From an uncultured Porphyromonadaceae bacterium (GTDB lineage Bacteria; Bacteroidota; Bacteroidia; Bacteroidales; Muribaculaceae), in assembly GCA_947175645.1 (NCBI GenBank), contig CAMWNP010000004.1, forward strand, positions 1 to 64,000: 64,000 nucleotides of DNA. The letters are read 5' to 3'. The notes under the pieces are model-generated. The model worked only from the letters and a program-made list of their open reading frames with translations, had not been told where the DNA came from and made no database searches. Both the position numbers and the translations under genes were made by a program. Below, piece by piece: positions 63,229 to 64,000 of this stretch (its first letter is position 1; each line of letters opens with the position of its first letter).

Positions 63229-64000
63229 TCGTTTACTGTTGGAAGTTTAAACAACAAGGTTTGCCCCTCGTAAATCTCAACCGGGCATCCGTGGTCCGGG
63301 GTTCCCGATAATTCAAAGTTATAAACCTGATAATCGTCAGAACCGGTCTTCAATGGAAGGGTGATACGTGTTGACTCCCCGCCCTCCCAGACAAGGCGCA
63401 GCCGGAGAGAGGAGTCGTAAGGTCCGTAATATTTATATTTTATTGATGCCTGATTGTTCTGACAACTTACTACTGACACAAGAGTCTCCGCACCTTTGAG
63501 TCCTGATTTCAGCGACATGGCGTGGAGTTGGTTTTTCAGTTCAGTATTACCCGGACAGATGGAGTCGGCACGATGGTAATATCTCAAGGCATCATCCACA
63601 CTCCCGGCTATTTCGTATTGCGTTTCGGCAGCATGCATCCATCCCTCCAGAGCATCATCACGCTTGTTGTAGTATTGTTCTGCCAACTGCTCGTAACGAT
63701 TTACGTCGCCCCCGTAGTCCTCCATGGATTTAAGAACCCCACGTGCGGCTATAAGATATTGATAATCAGCAGATGACCCCTTATCCACAAGTTCTTCGAA
63801 AAGGTCAAGATCATTCACGGCCCGTACTCGTTTATTCACAAACCTGAATGTCAGGAAAAGGAAAAGTGCCACACACAAAAGCACCGCTACCGTGGCAATA
63901 ACCTTCCCAAAGGGATTGTACACAACCACTGTCGAAACTGAGTTCTGCGACTTTTTCCGGGGACGGAGCACAATTCCGCAATGGGGGCATACCCTACCCT
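63225..64000 (-). CDS. zinc-ribbon / single-TM / helical-repeat protein, truncated by the window edge
   Basis: The frame is open to the right edge, so the true start is outside the window. The last codons before the edge encode VCPHCGIVLRPRKKSQNS, giving one CxxC half of a zinc ribbon; a GTG at 63971 would cut this off and is unlikely to be the start. A membrane helix follows (VIATVAVLLCVALFLFLTFR). The extracytoplasmic part is helical with TPR-like pattern (DDALRYYHRADSICPGNTEL) and ends in a beta-rich domain. It overlaps the next gene by four bases. Function unknown. Confidence 0.75.
   Translation of the reverse strand, partial: GRVCPHCGIVLRPRKKSQNSVSTVVVYNPFGKVIATVAVLLCVALFLFLTFRFVNKRVRAVNDLDLFEELVDKGSSADYQYLIAARGVLKSMEDYGGDVNRYEQLAEQYYNKRDDALEGWMHAAETQYEIAGSVDDALRYYHRADSICPGNTELKNQLHAMSLKSGLKGAETLVSVVSCQNNQASIKYKYYGPYDSSLRLRLVWEGGESTRITLPLKTGSDDYQVYNFELSGTPDHGCPVEIYEGQTLLFKLPTVNE

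Overview
The window looks like a chromosome segment from a member of the Bacteroidota, order Bacteroidales; a Muribaculaceae-type gut species is my inference. Support comes from promoters of the Bacteroides type (TTG/TTTG, 18-20 bp, TAnnTTTG) before several genes, a split glycine decarboxylase (gcvPA/gcvPB), a DUF4421 outer-membrane protein, Wzz/SLBB surface-polysaccharide genes and an S23-type four-helix-bundle gene bounded by AT-rich repeats.

Region 1 (1-16.6 kb) is a visibly more A+T-rich accessory island, almost wholly on the + strand, ending at the 3' end of a tRNA-Leu gene. It opens with a small HTH protein preceded by a dyad. A tightly packed run follows: a PLD/SNF2-like helicase, a large Eco57I-type adenine methylase and an SMC-like ATPase (the helicase-methylase-ATPase order of Hma-type defence). 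Three further genes are coupled to these: a 212-aa protein with a possible modified-DNA-reading C-terminus, a 323-aa helical protein, and a PD-(D/E)xK nuclease split by a one-base frameshift exactly at its ExK motif. Next come a two-TM coiled-coil protein, a 53-aa RhuM-like remnant, a Bro-N/Fic protein and an AbiH protein.

Region 2 (16.6-30.3 kb) holds the tRNA-Leu, a POT peptide transporter, SufE and an M28 peptidase lipoprotein. It then carries an unusual set: a divergent Hsp70-like protein that lacks the canonical nucleotide-binding motifs, a 1326-aa protein with an actin/Hsp70 ATPase fold, a tubulin-like GTPase, a membrane protein and a lipoprotein. Two copies of an intergenic two-hairpin element lie around this set.

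Region 3 (30.3-46.2 kb) is mostly housekeeping and envelope: asparaginase and metG; an intact antitoxin with a decayed YafQ/RelE-like toxin; an AlbA_2/ATPase regulator with tandem-repeat linker; an operon alaS - membrane protein - LTA-synthase-like - PAP2 - DUF4421; then M23 peptidase, MerR regulator and an ABC-F ATPase on the + strand.

Region 4 (46.2-64 kb) contains the complete glycine cleavage operon (gcvT-H-PA-PB-lpd) under a near-consensus promoter, a polysaccharide-export operon (SLBB, Wzz, M23), a group with C40 peptidase, dCMP deaminase, CtpA-like protease and 5-formyl-THF cyclo-ligase, a four-helix-bundle gene bounded by an exact 21-bp direct repeat, gpmI, and two envelope proteins of unknown function. 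The last of these runs off the right edge and shows a CPHCG zinc-ribbon half-site.

The two best candidates for something not well described are the extended Hma-like cluster with its frameshifted nuclease, and the tubulin-like plus Hsp70/actin-like plus lipoprotein operon.
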